Source: Epiperipatus broadwayi (lineage: Eukaryota > Onychophora > Udeonychophora > Euonychophora > Peripatidae). From it: a stretch of DNA of 64,000 bases. Shown one piece after another: positions 35,020 to 46,259 of the stretch (its first letter is position 1; each line of letters starts with the position of its first letter). Made by a program: the position numbers and the translations under genes. The DNA is taken from the NCBI GenBank assembly GCA_028023455.1, contig JAQFVV010000064.1:3227710-3291709 (forward strand), given 5' to 3'. The notes beneath the pieces were generated by a model, which was given only the letters and a program-made list of their open reading frames with translations, made no database searches and was not told where the DNA came from.

Positions 35020-37780
35020 GGGTTTAAATTCACATTGTAGTCATAAATGATAATAAAGTATATAATAAAGTAGGTTTTATTGAAAGTTAATTGTATATAA
35101 CTCAAATTATAATTCATTAAAAACATTTTATGTTCCTCTTATAACATGAATGTAGCTGCTATTATTTTGTCAAAACATTTAAATAATTATAATAATGGAA
35201 TTTAAAATAATAAGTCCACAATAAAGATGTGGTGTAATTTTTTTCTTAAACATAAATATGGACATAATATTTTCGCAATGAAAAAGCAAATTAATAAATC
35301 TTTATTTTATATGCTTGAGATATATTTTCTCTTATCAAGATTGCATAAACATAAGTTGACATATATGAAAATGATTGTCTTTCACTCAAGCAGCAATAAT
35401 AATAAATAATTCATTATGATAATAGTTAAAATGTAATTTTAAAATTAATACAAAAGTTGTTCTATCTGGGATTAAATAGTTTATTCAGTAAAAGAAAAAT
35501 AAATATATCCCAGAGAAAGCAATGATTTAACTGTAAGTGTTAAAATGATATATTTCAAAAACATTATTGATGTCAAAACATTTTAAAGTCTTTAAATAAA
35601 TCTTGCATCTTTCAAAATTCTTTAAATATTGAAATAAAGCATTTAACAGTCTTATCCCTAAGATATAAAAAATACTAAATTTAAAATAAAGTTTGTTGCA
35701 AGTATAAAATTGAAAATCACTAAAAGTTCTTATGAAAGTGATGCAAACTATATATAATTTCCATATTGAATAATACAATTAAATAATTGCTAAGAAATAA
35801 TTGTTTAAATTTTCTATTCTATTTTCTTTTTAGAACTGTTGATTTTTGAATTTTCTGTAGACTTTAATTTAAAGTTTTAATATCTGAATTGGAAGTTGTT
35901 TAAGGACATATATTACTGTGCTAAAATAAAATTGTTTAAAAATAATTAAACTTATGATTAAGGCTGCAATTCATTAAAAACAAAATAAGCAAGTTTTTTT
36001 CTTCCCATGTTTTTTCTTTTCCTACATGTGTGTAGACACTTCCAGTATGTATATTTATTTGTCCAATTATGTGATTAATGTGATTGATTGAAAACTGACA
36101 TTTTTAAATCACTGCCTCCTGACCTCTTATATTAAAGTATATAAATTAGCTTGCTATCTGGGGAAACAAACTAAAAATAGAAATGCTTTAGCATGCAGTC
36201 TAGACTATAATTAAAAATGTACCATCTTAAAAATAATTATTTATGAAATTAAAATTATTACAATAAAATAAAAATAAAATACTACAAAATAAATTATATT
36301 GTTTTGAACATCATATTATATTACTTTTTGTAACAATTCTAAACTATATTAAATAAGTTAGAAGTTTGCCAGAATACTTTTATAATTTTAATTAAAATAC
36401 TTAAGAAGATTATTTAAATATGACTAAAAAGTAAGTGGAAATTAAAATTAAAATAAAATATAAGCACACTCACACATTCTTCTAAGTTTTTTTTAATTAA
36501 AAACTAATAACTTTTTAATAGTAATAAACTAACTCTTTATACCTTAAGTTAAATAGCTTAACATTATTTACATTAATTTAATCTATATGATATTAGCATA
36601 AACAAACAAACTTTTACTAATGAATAATTTAGATAGAAATACTTTATTATAAGCAGGCAATTTAAATAATATCTAATATTAAAGATTTAGACTTAGGATT
36701 ACTATAGTTTGATTTAAGCACTAAATGTTATGACCTTAGAAAATATATGAACATAATTCGAGATCTTAATAACTTTTGTCAATACTTTATTAGTAGACAG
36801 GGAAATATATTTCTATGTAAACAATTGAAAATTAATTCCAACTACAAATAAGTTGAAATCAACATATAATAAAAAATATTAAAATGATGCTTAACAATAA
36901 TTAAGACTTATGAAAGTTCTTAGAATAAATTATAAATTAAGTTGGCATTTAATTCTAAAGCCTTAATAAAATTAACTGGAAATAAGACTTCCAAATTAAA
37001 ATATAATTAAATTAATATTATATAACCATTTAAATATAGCTGTTGAAAATTTACAAGAGGAGACAATGACATGTATATGTGTACTTACATGTCCTGATGA
37101 CTGAACAAATACAGAGATGGTTTTGAACCTTATTTTAAGGTTACTGTTGTGACCAGATAATGAAGCAAAATATGTACTACATATTTTATCACTTCAATAT
37201 ATATTGTAACACTTCTGTTACATAGCACATGATAATATAGTGTGCGTGCACAAATATATATAAAGTTGAAAGAAACAGTATAAATAAACACAGACAAAAA
37301 TTTTTGAAGATATTTTCTACATTCCACTGGGAAATCCTAGTATAAGGTTAAAAAAATTTGGAATTAAAATAAAATTTTATTATAAATTAAATAATTGAAA
37401 AGGTATAAATAAATATTAACATTGTATTCTGATTTTGAAATTAAAAATAAGCATGTTAAACTAATAATTGTAAAAAAAATTATTATCTATTTTGAAATCT
37501 TTTTAATTAATTGAACAAAATTTTTATCTATTAGACATTTTTTTAATGTAAAAACTTGAAACTTGCTTTCAAAAGTAGCTTTTAATCAAAAAGCAAAGAC
37601 TAAAAAGATAAAAAAAACTTTTTAATTACAGTGTGTTTTATCACCTCAGCTCACTACTATAAAGAGTTAACAAAAAGATTAGTTTTAGTTTGTCTAATAT
37701 TTTTGTAAGAGTTGACTGTAAGAAAAAATTGGCAGTAATTAGTTTGCCAGAGTAATTGACTAGCAAAGTTGGTGTTTAGA
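35020..37780. other. Long AT-rich stretch without recognised genes
   Basis: The frames of 60-83 codons here consist of AT-rich codons only. No element or RNA recognised. Confidence 0.55.
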
Positions 37781-37784
37781 GAGT

Positions 37785-38131
37785 TTTACAGAGCTCCCCT
37801 GAAGATCTAAAGGAAGGAAAAGGAACAATACCAGCAGTCACTCTATGGTTCATTACAGTTTTGATTCATATGAAGCAGACCCACTTTCTGTGCTCATTAG
37901 CCTGCTTAAATGTGTTCAAAAAGACAGCTTGTCTGAAGTCTGCCAATCCTAGCCAGAATGTAAATGATCAATGCCAACAAGTTACCTGATTATGCCTTTT
38001 CTAATGATGACATCCTAGAATTCACCTGTCTCATCAAGAGAAAGCTTGAAGAATTTAATTATATGTATGCTGATATATCTAGATGCAAGGAACCACAAAT
38101 AAATGCATTATATTATATTTCTATGAAGTGA
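37785..38131 (+). CDS. Short GC-richer open frames, possible exon or gene relic
   Basis: Two adjoining frames look protein-like. 37810-37952 reads MVHYSFDSYEADPLSVLISL then LKCVQKDSLSEVCQS and stops at TAG 37950-37952. 37964-38131 starts with ATG and reads 55 residues, including NANKLPDYAFSNDDILEFTC and LIKRKLEEFNYMYADISR. They are in different frames, so one frameshift would join them. A splice acceptor-like GAGTTTTACAG lies just upstream. The protein family is unknown to me. Alternatives are a conserved non-coding element or chance. Confidence 0.25.
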
Positions 38132-38361
38132 GATTTTTTAAATAATTTATTTAAAAGACATTTTCCTTTTTAGATTAATTTAAAGACATTATAATTAAAA
38201 GCCACCTGTGATATTGATACACATATTGAGAAATAAATGAAAATATTTAAAATCTATGTTTTTAAATTTAAAGACATTTCTAATTATTCAATCAACAGTA
38301 ATCCTGTCAAGATTGTCTTAATTTTTTTAAATGAAAAAAGAGCTCTTTTTAGATATTATAT

Positions 38362-38436
38362 CATATATATATATATATCCCCCCCCCCCCCCGCCCCCCC
38401 GGGTTTTTGGGGTGCCCCCTTTCATATATATATATA
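38362..38436. repeat. GC homopolymer block inside an (AT)n array
   Basis: An AT array is interrupted by 14 C, G, 7 C, then GGGTTTTTGGGGTGCCCCCT, and resumes as AT at ~38424. The insert is abrupt and of extreme composition, suggesting an assembly or basecalling error, or a quadruplex/i-motif former. Confidence 0.9.
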
Positions 38437-38439
38437 CCT

Positions 38440-39400
38440 GCCCTATTATTTTTAAAGATGTTTATAAATTTTATTCAACTAAGGAGAGACTGTTATAGGA
38501 TAGTATTTTTGTTTTTTTTAAAAAAACTGTAAACTATTATGATAGAATTTGAGAACTCATTCATATCATCTTTATTTTTATTGATATACACATGTATGGA
38601 TAAATTTTATGTATATTTTTCAAAAGGAATTAATTATGAAAAATATTTTTAATAATTTTATAAATTCAAATATGATAGATGAATTTCATTTATCATATGT
38701 GTGTAGATGATATATATATATTGAAACAATCAGGTTGTTTCACAAGTATAATTTGAAGTTCCTCCCCCCCCCCCATTTAAAACTGTCGAGATAAAATATA
38801 AAAAAAGCTGACACAGTTTCAAAAATAAAAATTGATGTGGGGAAATAGAGAGATGACAGCAATTTAAAAATTAATATTTTAAAATATTAAAAGTACTGTT
38901 AAAATGCAATATTTTTCAAAAGTTTAAAGTTTATAGATTATCAAAAAGAAGGCTGTAATTAATTATTAATAAAAAAAAATAAAGATTGCCATGGGCTTAA
39001 AAATCAATAGCTGTTTTTTCCAAAAACATTAGATAAGAGTTATTAGAATCTGTTCCCACCAAAAGCATAAAGAGATAAATAGGGAAGTAGAGATTGCTTA
39101 AGAGATTTTTGTAGCAGACCTATAGTCACAACACATCAAGACTGTTATTAGAAAAATCCATATTATATGAATACTAGCCCAACAAGACTTGGAGAATAGT
39201 GAACAATAAAAAGAAGAAACTTATAACTAATAAAATATTAAATGAAGAAACAAGTGGTTAAAATATTATATCTTCAAATGTCTGAATAATTGAAAAAAAG
39301 CTTTCTCTCTCTTTCTCTCTGTTCAGCTATGAAGTAAAATAAATCAAGGCCTATGAACTGCCCATTGTCTTGTCAAGCTCTCAGAACCCCTCATTGATTG
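38440..39400. other. AT-rich non-coding stretch
   Basis: A C run at ~38763-38774 is followed by ATTT. No gene found. Confidence 0.5.
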
Positions 39401-39407
39401 GAAAAGT

Positions 39408-39802
39408 GATAGAATAAATTGCCTTTGGAACCAGCAGATATATGTTCAGGTAGGAAAATTGTACAGCTTTTATAACCTATTATGATAAGTAAAAATATTT
39501 CACAAATTGTATTTTTTAAGTTAAAATAGGATATAATGAAATGTTGCTTTTAAATTAATTGATTGTAAGTAATACAAAAGGGAAATATATTTAAAAATGG
39601 AATGCAGTGGAGTAATAGATGAAATAAAAATATTTTGCAAGATATGGTTATTAAGATAATCTATGATTTAATAAAAAGTCATTTTCTGGATTGGTTGATT
39701 ATTAAGATGCTTTTAAATAATAAGAAAACAAACCAATTTATCCTGAATAATGGTCATGACTTTAAAAAAAAAATTTGATAGAATAAATTGCCTTTGGAAC
39801 CA
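39408..39802 (+). repeat. Pair of identical 26-bp direct repeats
   Basis: GATAGAATAAATTGCCTTTG plus six more bases occurs at 39408-39433 and again at 39777-39802 without change. The sequence between is AT-rich. It may be the remains of a longer duplication. Confidence 0.85.
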
Positions 39803-39859
39803 CACATACTTAAATTAAGAAAATGTTTGTAAATGTGAATTAAGGAATAATAATATGTT

Positions 39860-40114
39860 CTTTCAAATAATGATTGCAAAATGTATTGATCTGATGAATA
39901 ATTGGTTCAAACCCATACAGAATATATTAAATAATAATAAATCTCTTTCAAATAATGACTTTAAAATACATTGATATGGTGAATAAGTGGTTAAAACCCA
40001 CACTGAATATGAAATAATAATAAATCTCTTCCAAATAATTATTTAAAAAATGTATTGATCTGATGAATAAGTGATTCAAACTCACACAGAATATATTAAA
40101 TAATAATAAATCTC
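39860..40114 (+). repeat. Three-unit tandem repeat, ~85-bp period
   Basis: Units start at 39860, 39945 and 40028. Each has TTCAAATAAT, ATTGATCTGATGAATAA, a GGTTCAAACCCA-like core and AAATAATAATAAATCTC. The core resembles a pol III B box, so the unit may derive from a tRNA-related repeat. A looser fourth match (GGTTTAAACCCAGACAG) lies near 40166. Confidence 0.85.
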
Positions 40115-40119
40115 AGGAG

Positions 40120-40628
40120 GTCCAAGTAATCTTCTTTTATTTCTAATCCAAGTTGTTATGATGGTTTAAACCCAGACAGCTAATTTCTCATTAAACTCAA
40201 AACAACAAAAAGGGTATTAGTGGATTCTAGAATATTTGTGGAATAACAGATTTCCCTATCAACATCATTCTTTAAATACATTTCTACCTTATTTAAGTGA
40301 CTTACACTTTAATTTGTTTATATACTAATAAATCTATGAAAATATTTAATCTTCTATATACATATGCAACTAACAAACAAATTAGTAATTCACTATCAAT
40401 GATTTTCTTGTTAAGGCAAACTTCCCACCTGTAAACAAATCACAATACAGCATACATAAATATATACATACAGTAATAATTTTTCACAATTCAAATTAAC
40501 ATTCCATTTACCCTTAATATTAAAGACAATTTTAAACAAATTAATAGTTTTCGATTTAGATTTTTAACTCTTTGTATTCTTCTGCCAAAACTTCATGTTC
40601 TAGATTTCCTTCACTATAATGCAGAACA
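40120..40628. other. AT-rich non-coding stretch
   Basis: Nothing further recognised. Confidence 0.5.
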
Positions 40629-40631
40629 ATT

Positions 40632-40738
40632 TCTTTTTACTTTTTTTTTTCTCATGTGTCACAGCATCAGCCGGGAAGTGAACCCGCTAACCCAGGACAA
40701 CTGCTTTACTAGCAGTTGTCGCTGACCTCTCGACTACC
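40632..40738 (-). mobile_element. Short tRNA-derived SINE with A-tail
   Basis: The minus strand reads TAGTCGAGAGGTCAGCG (A-box-like), the hairpin ACAACTGCT/AGCAGTTGT around AGTAA, then GGGTTCACTTCCCGG (B box in a paired T-arm), and after ~20 bp an A-rich tail at 40632-40650. That is the pol III promoter layout of a tRNA-derived SINE. It is not a functional tRNA: the anticodon stem is extended and no acceptor stem closes. Confidence 0.65.
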
Positions 40739-40744
40739 TTTATG

Positions 40745-41555
40745 ATTTCTTTCATTTAAATTCTCACTACTTTGACTTATGTATATTTTTTCTATAAAAA
40801 TCAAGAATAATAAATAGAATTTCAGTAATGATATTCCTATACATGTATAAATAATATCTTTTTATAGGAATAACTTAAATTAATAAATCCTATTCAACAT
40901 TAAAAAGATCAATATTTATCATTATATATAAATATCTCAAATAAAAAGAATTTTTAGTCAGGTGTATTGAAGTTTGAACATCCATAACCACACTGAAATA
41001 GTAAAATTGTTTTTTACATTAATAGAAATTTTGCATTTTTTTATTTTGTGTGAATTTAATAAACACATCATAATAATATATCCAAATAAGTTTCGCAATC
41101 TTAAACACATACTATTGCAATGGAAATATATAATTTTTTATACAGAACTGGAATTTAAATATAAATAAAAAATTGAATAATTGTAGTCACATATATGGTC
41201 AGGGTGTAATATATTAGAAAACAACTGATTTCATGATGTGAAACTCTCAAAAATGTAAATATTTGTTTATGAAATAAGAGTAAATTCAATAATTTTACAT
41301 TGTTCAACCATGTCAATAAAAAGTTATTTTTCTACATAAATGTCATTAAAAATTAAAACATTTATCATAGACTAAAATGAGTTTTGAAACTTTCATTATG
41401 AAATCTGCTACCTGTTTGTTCTTCTTACTAATTATTGTGCATCAGAGAATTCATGAGGTGCCTAAAAATTAAATATGTCTATGTGTCAAAAATTAATGTC
41501 AAAAATACTCAAATATTTTACATATTAATTGTTTAAACAACGTTACAACACAGTT
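40745..41555. other. AT-rich non-coding stretch
   Basis: Nothing recognised. Confidence 0.55.
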
Positions 41556-41574
41556 TCTAATGAGGGAACAGTTC

Positions 41575-41622
41575 TCTATTTAAATACCAACAACTGTTGA
41601 TATACTAAAGTATTTTCATCAG
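41575..41622 (-). other. Hammerhead-like site with altered GAAA box
   Basis: On the minus strand CTGATGA (41616-41622) leads into the hairpin ATAC/GTAT with loop TTTA (41602-41613), then TCAACAGTTGTTGGTATTT. The position of GAAA is taken by TCAAC. Spacing fits the ribozyme-like families, but the core is broken. Confidence 0.3.
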
Positions 41623-41629
41623 AATTCTT

Positions 41630-42705
41630 ATTCAATTTAATGTCTCATGAAAAATTATTTTTAAAAAATGTTGACTTGACTGATATTAGTCCTTAATAAT
41701 TAATTAAATGTGACTGTTTTAAGAAAGTGTTAATTATTAATCGGATTAAGATTTATGTTCAAAAGAATCCTATTTTCTGTACATAGAGCAGAACATGATA
41801 TTGAGGATTCTATTAAACTAACTTAGAATAGCACCTAATTACCAGGGTTATTTTATATTGCTTATATTTAAGGTCTGTACCATTTAAGACACACACATGT
41901 ATATAGTTGAGATAAATTTTATTTTAATATTTTTTAGAGGAATAATTATTTGAAAAAATTAAAATAATAATACCCAGAAAAAGATCATTTAAACTTAAGT
42001 AGAAAAACCGCAGTACTTAAAAATATTCTGCTATATAATTTTATAGGCTAAGCAATAATACAAAAATCAAATACTACGACTCAGCAAAAATTGATTTCTC
42101 CTTAGAATATTACAGCTAGGCCTTAAATATTTATTTTTATTTTATTTTTTAATCATAATTTTAATCGTTTTTTAAAATCAAAATTTCAACTTTCCGTATT
42201 TCCAAGACAATTTTTTTAATTTAAAAAAAAGTATATTTTTAGTAACTAATAATCAATGTCGTTTTAAGTTCCAAGACTAGTTTTTAAATTTAGAAAAAAA
42301 AATGTTTTTAGAAATTTAATATTCGTTGTTGTTTTAAAAATTGCTAAACAATTTTCTCACTATAATATATAAATGTGATGATGGTTATTCATGGAAGTAG
42401 TTTGCCACTGTTCATCATATTTGTATCAGAAATTAAATTATGAGAGAACAGTTATATATTAAAAACGTTTTAAATACCTATTACCATGATTTAAATCCAG
42501 ATAAACTTAAAACTTTTCACAACAATTAATCATTCAATATTGGTCAGTAAATAGGTATTTATCAACTCTTGAGAACCTCTCTTAAGTCTAGTGAAAACTA
42601 CCTTTTTCTTCGCTACTCTTCTATGAGAGGTTGTTGAAGATGATTTCATCTTGCAGTGGGCTATTTAAAATCATTTAAGATCACTTAGGCATATAAAATG
42701 ATAGA
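41630..42705. other. AT-rich non-coding stretch
   Basis: Nothing recognised. Confidence 0.55.
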
Positions 42706-42710
42706 TTTAT

Positions 42711-42785
42711 AGCACCATAGCTGTTCAGATTGAGAGTGCTATTCTGTAAAGTTGGCAATCTGAATCCAGTGTTCCTTAGCTTCAA
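42711..42785 (+). mobile_element. tRNA-like SINE head, decayed
   Basis: TAGCTGTTCAGATTGAGAGTG resembles an A box and D-arm (TRGC..AG.TTGG.AGAG), and GCAATCTGAATCCAG lies where a B box would be. No acceptor stem or clear tail. It is a tRNA-derived remnant at best. Confidence 0.35.
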
Positions 42786-42789
42786 AGTT

Positions 42790-43090
42790 TAATGAATGTT
42801 TATATACAAAGAAAATAAATTCTCTTTTATCTATGCACAAGCATTTTAGTATGGATAATTGATTAAAACTATGTGTATAAGGATGAATTTCAAATCAACC
42901 AATAAGCAACAACAAAAGAGTTATTATAAATCAATGGAGGAAATGTATTTAGCCTTAAGGAAAATAACAATTAGTAGTAATAGATAGTTCTCTGGCAACA
43001 TCAAAGGCAAAGATTATCTCTGTTTACATGAATAAAATCTTATTTTTGTTCTTTATTAAAATAACAATCCATGAAAAATACTTGATTTAA
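42790..43090. other. AT-rich non-coding stretch
   Basis: Nothing recognised. Confidence 0.5.
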
Positions 43091-43103
43091 CATATATATA
43101 TAT

Positions 43104-43165
43104 TGAAACGATAACTTTCTAAGCCCCTATCGTTTCACCATCAAACCTAATGACACACTCATCTG
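43104..43165 (-). other. Hairpin with hammerhead-like boxes
   Basis: A perfect 10-bp stem TGAAACGATA/TATCGTTTCA with a 14-nt loop (43104-43137). On the minus strand it is preceded by CAGATGAG (one change from CTGATGAG) and a CAT/ATG-based stem. The order box, stem, GAAAC, long helix III is compatible with a hammerhead variant. One core base is wrong and helix I is unclear. Confidence 0.3.
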
Positions 43166-43169
43166 TGCT

Positions 43170-44045
43170 AAGTTCAAACCTATTTAAATGTTAATAAATT
43201 TAAAATTCGTTCATGTCTGTATAAACAGTATTATATATTTGCGTGCGAACCAACGCTATAATTAGATAGGATTAGTAAAATTATAGCGTACTAAAGTTAT
43301 TTAATATTTCTAAAAATGTTTATTATATTATTTAAGTTAAGAGTAAATTATTCATTTTGTTGTTTAATATTGTAATTTCATATACGGATATATAATCTGT
43401 GCTATATAGAAGAAAGGCATGATTTTAAAATATGTAAAAGCCATTATCTAAAAATAATATTAAATGTCTTTAAAAAATTGTTAAAAGATTTCTTGTTTTA
43501 AATATATTTCAGGGAAAAGTTTCCCGAAAATATATTTAAAAGCTATATCAAAATATGTTTGTGAATTATTTTAAATAAATATGTTAAAAAGGTTTGCGTT
43601 TTAAAAAAATGTTAAAATGTTGTTTTTAAATAAAAAGAGTTTCTATTATATATAAGATTAAAAATAAAAGCTGGTCAAGTAATTAAAAAGATTTTTGATT
43701 GTAAACAAATGTCATTAACGACCACACCTGGAATTCGTAAAAAGTAAAACTAGTTCAAAATTTACTAATTAAAATCTCCTTAGATAAGATTAAGTTATTT
43801 TAAAATCTAAATTGGACAATTGTTTGCAACGAAAAATCTTAATTATAATAATACCTTATGGAATGTTTCTAACATAAGTTATCTAAGATCTGGATTATAA
43901 ATTGAAAAATATTTAATTAAATTCCTGAGTTTAGTGAGTCTTGAGGTGATAGATTCCGATAAGGAAAAGATATAAATACTCTGTATTTTTAACAAGATAG
44001 ACAGCCATATTTTTAGAGAGAATTGCAGCCATCCTTCTCAATTGT
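43170..44045. other. AT-rich non-coding stretch
   Basis: Nothing recognised. Confidence 0.5.
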
Positions 44046-44049
44046 TAAT

Positions 44050-44290
44050 GTATAATATGTCCGGCTAAAAGCGGGCATTTTGTTGCTGTTACTCCGCGGG
44101 AGAACGGGGTTTCTGTCGTCAAAATGCCTAAACCACCATCATGCCAATAGAAGAGACAAGCCTAACATAATGGGAAAGATGATGCCACCAGCCGCCCAGT
44201 CAAGCACACCAAACCTACAGCAAGAACTTGCAGTCCAGATAAATAATACCGGTACCGTTTTATTTTTCAAACCGCAGAGCTCTGTGTAAT
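44050..44290. promoter_or_regulatory. CpG-containing block, candidate promoter or first exon
   Basis: An abrupt G+C rise with several CpGs (CCGGC, CCGCGGG, CCGGTACCG). A plus-strand frame starting at ATG 44170 reads MGKMMPPAAQSSTPNLQQEL and continues to a TAA at 44287-44289; it is proline/glutamine-rich and resembles no family I know. No TATA box is evident. It could be a 5' exon with a distant second exon, or a repeat. Confidence 0.25.
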
Positions 44291-44560
44291 TCTTTATGTA
44301 AATATATCTATATAAGTTAGCTAACTCTTTTTTTAAAATAATGATAAAGCTAAATGTAATCAAAACTTAAAATCCATTTAATATTTTAAATATGTCAATT
44401 GCTATCAAAATTTAATGTTGTTAAAGTTTAAATAATCTGACTTATTTATATTTTCCATTCACTTCAAAGTAAATTAGTTAGTTTAAAATTATATCACTGC
44501 GGTTGTGTCTATATTTCTTTGCTTATTTTAATTAAATGCTTTTATAATTTATATGCCAAT

Positions 44561-44661
44561 ATTTCGAAACAGTGGGCACTAAATTTCATGTTTTTAAGAT
44601 ATTATTTGAAAATCTTTGTGTAATTTGTTTATAGTGTCAACTTTCTGCGCTGTTTCGAAAT
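44561..44661. mobile_element. Small inverted-repeat element
   Basis: ATTTCGAAACAG at 44561-44572 and its reverse complement at 44650-44661, with weaker pairing inward, enclose an AT-rich spacer. The size suits a tiny MITE. Target duplication not determined. Confidence 0.45.
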
Positions 44662-44669
44662 CCTTTTTT

Positions 44670-45065
44670 TTTTTTATTTAAATGATTTAATATGTGAAAT
44701 GTGGCTCTGTTAATCAACCATTTAAAAACTTGCTTATAGTTTTATTTAGAATTAAATTTAGCCTTGATCATATTTATAAGTATATTTGTCATTTAAGTTC
44801 TTAAGTCCATAGAAATATACTTGCCCTCCTTAAATATTTATTTTCTATAAGTAATTTAATAGATCGAGCATGTCAAAGTACAGATGTAGTAATATTCCCT
44901 TTCGTAGCATAGACGTTTATTATCAGGCTACACAAGAGTTGGTCCCAATTTGATAGAGCTAATATGCTATTAACTCATATTTCATAGTATGAAATATACT
45001 ATTCTTTGCTTGGCGGATGTGATATATTATTTTATAAAATTATTCTCGTTTTGCTGCTATACGTA
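44670..45065. other. AT-rich non-coding stretch
   Basis: A short palindrome, ATTTCATAGTATGAAAT, lies near 44980. Nothing else recognised. Confidence 0.5.
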
Positions 45066-45069
45066 ATAT

Positions 45070-45300
45070 ACGTATCTCAAGATGGAGCCACGGCATTTCC
45101 AGCACATCTTCTCTTATAGGGTAGAGCAGTAGCAAAGCCTGAGCCAAGACCAGGTTAGCACGTAAGTCCCCCGCCATTCCTGAACACAATGTTCCTTTTC
45201 ACGCAGCATTGCGATCGGTTACAGGGTACCGGCATTTGTCGCAAGAACCCTGAAGTTATTTCATCCATCTGCAGAGTGACTTTTCCTATTATTGTTTACC
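45070..45300. other. CpG-containing block with a splice-donor-like site
   Basis: Richer in G+C than its surroundings on both sides. CACGTAAGT at 45159-45167 is a strong donor-like motif on the plus strand, but the upstream frame from ATG 45082 stops after about 14 codons. It may be a non-coding exon or an unclassified repeat. Confidence 0.25.
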
Positions 45301-45379
45301 TGTGCCATAGCACATTGGTAAAATCTTATTTCAGCCAATTCTCCCACCTTTATATAACGTTTTCAGCATTCTGAAATTT

Positions 45380-45895
45380 TCTCTCGAAAGCTATGTTCGA
45401 TCAATCATTACTTGAGCTGGTTTATGCGCTCGTTATTAAGTCATATTGTTTTTAGTAAATGAATTCATGATCAAAGTTCAATATAATTATTTATATACCA
45501 GCCACAAATGTAATAGGATTTGGCTTAATTAGATTTATAGACATAACGTAGTGATTGAATATGTATCAGTTGTAAAGTAATTCATAATATGGGCATATGT
45601 TAAACCCATGTATGAAAATTAAATGAAATTATTTATATAAAGCTATTTTGAATTGTATATAAAAAGAGAATGTGTTCTCTTATCCACCCAATGTTTGCAT
45701 ACATTCGACGCTGAAATGTGTAAAACTTATCAATTCCATGCCAATTGCAAATAAATGTATAATTAATTTAATGTATTTCGTTCTCTGTCTCGTTATTGAT
45801 CTAATTCAATCCAATTCTATTTATTATTTATAGTCTATATATGTGAAAAACTATGCATTAAGTTAAATTAGATTAGTGATATATTTTAGTCAATT
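45380..45895. other. AT-rich non-coding stretch
   Basis: Nothing recognised. Confidence 0.5.
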
Positions 45896-45914
45896 AAGAA
45901 CTTCTCTTTTAATT

Positions 45915-46130
45915 ATCAGAGTCTTATTGCGTCTTCGTGACCTAGGTCGGCCGTGTGGAAAGAGGTATACTACGTGTAATTTCAAGGTGGTCATTCGTAG
46001 GGTCTTGAGTCTTGAAATCCTGGCTCACGAGTTGAAATTTGGTCGGACTTGGGATGTCACAGTCCTAGTCTGGTCAGCTTCGGTCTTTTTTGCTTGGATT
46101 CTGAATTCTGTTATGCGAATGTACAAACTT
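45915..46130. other. CpG-containing block, unclassified
   Basis: A 125-codon frame (45876-46253) crosses this block, but its ends are AT-rich and it shows no domain. The middle part (RLRDLGRPCGKRYTTCNFKV, then VIRRVLSLEILAHELKFGRT) comes from the GC-rich core and could be a repeat read by chance. Third of three such blocks in ~2 kb. Confidence 0.2.
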
Positions 46131-46259
46131 GACTACTACATAGTATTTTATATATATATAATTATGTATACCTCCAATACTCCTCCAATGCCTGGTACAC
46201 AACATGAGACCCAACCCAAATTCAAACCCCATGATATTAGCATTTCTCATTAATGAATA

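Noticed and set aside
39885-40080. CTGATGA within the 85-bp tandem units as ribozyme cores
   Set aside because: No hairpin and no GAAA follow, and the middle unit has ATGGTGA instead.
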